In this document: piece after piece, positions 6,168 through 6,219 of the stretch | Layout: each line of letters opens with the position of its first letter | Numbering within the stretch: the first letter of the stretch is position 1 | Source of the DNA: Burkholderiales bacterium | Lineage (GTDB): Bacteria > Pseudomonadota > Gammaproteobacteria > Burkholderiales > Burkholderiaceae_E | Direction: 5' to 3' | Assembly (NCBI GenBank): GCA_020348765.1 | Contig: CP070753.1 | Span: 1,394,724-1,400,942 of the forward strand | DNA length: 6,219 nt | Notes under the pieces: model-generated | Databases searched by the model: none | Seen by the model: only the letters and a program-made list of their open reading frames with translations | Told to the model about the DNA's origin: nothing | Made by a program: the position numbers and the translations under genes

Positions 6168-6219
6168 CCACTCAGCGGCACGCTGGCGACGGCACCGGCT
6201 CGCAGCGCGCGCGCCGGCG

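Noticed and set aside
5984..6181. Short minus-strand frame overlapping the tolC 3' end
   Set aside because: No ribosome binding site or recognisable domain. It overlaps the conserved C-terminus of tolC.
1..6219. Mobile elements, CRISPR arrays, tRNA genes
   Set aside because: No transposase or integrase-like protein, direct-repeat array, or tRNA-like cloverleaf could be seen. Composition looks even across the window.

Overview
The window is GC-rich DNA (roughly two thirds G+C by eye). It carries six same-strand genes packed in the bacterial manner. The protein families point to a Gram-negative proteobacterium, most likely a gammaproteobacterium: TolC-type outer membrane channels, an HlyD-type adaptor, and a methyltransferase–rhodanese–tolC gene order that I recall from several gammaproteobacterial lineages. 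I cannot name the genus from the sequence. There are no tRNA or rRNA genes, CRISPR arrays, insertion sequences or transposases.

Left part (1–2291): the 3' end of a type I secretion operon. A truncated HlyD-family periplasmic adaptor runs in from outside the window. After a 3-base gap comes a TolC-family outer membrane protein. The usual third component, an ABC transporter, is not in the window and would be expected upstream.

Middle (2292–3532): a separately promoted gene for an unusual acidic, cysteine-free protein of 377 residues without a signal peptide. It has a PPC-like N-terminal beta region, three DUF5648-type repeats spaced exactly 50 residues apart, and a tail with no Lys or Arg. Its properties and position make it a candidate cargo of the adjacent secretion system. 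This is the most interesting object in the window.

Right part (3533–6080): a module of a methyltransferase related to protein-L-isoaspartate O-methyltransferase but lacking its hallmark residues, a single-domain rhodanese with an intact active-site loop, and a canonical tolC. A recognisable extended -10 promoter lies before the methyltransferase, and a long inverted repeat lies in the leader of tolC. The last 139 bases hold no convincing gene, only GATC-centred inverted repeats.

Working model: the adaptor and first channel form a dedicated type I exporter and the DUF5648 protein may be its substrate. The second TolC is probably the housekeeping channel used by multidrug pumps and other exporters. 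Two TolC paralogues less than 4 kb apart suggest one is specialised. The link between exporter and DUF5648 protein is inference from position and composition.
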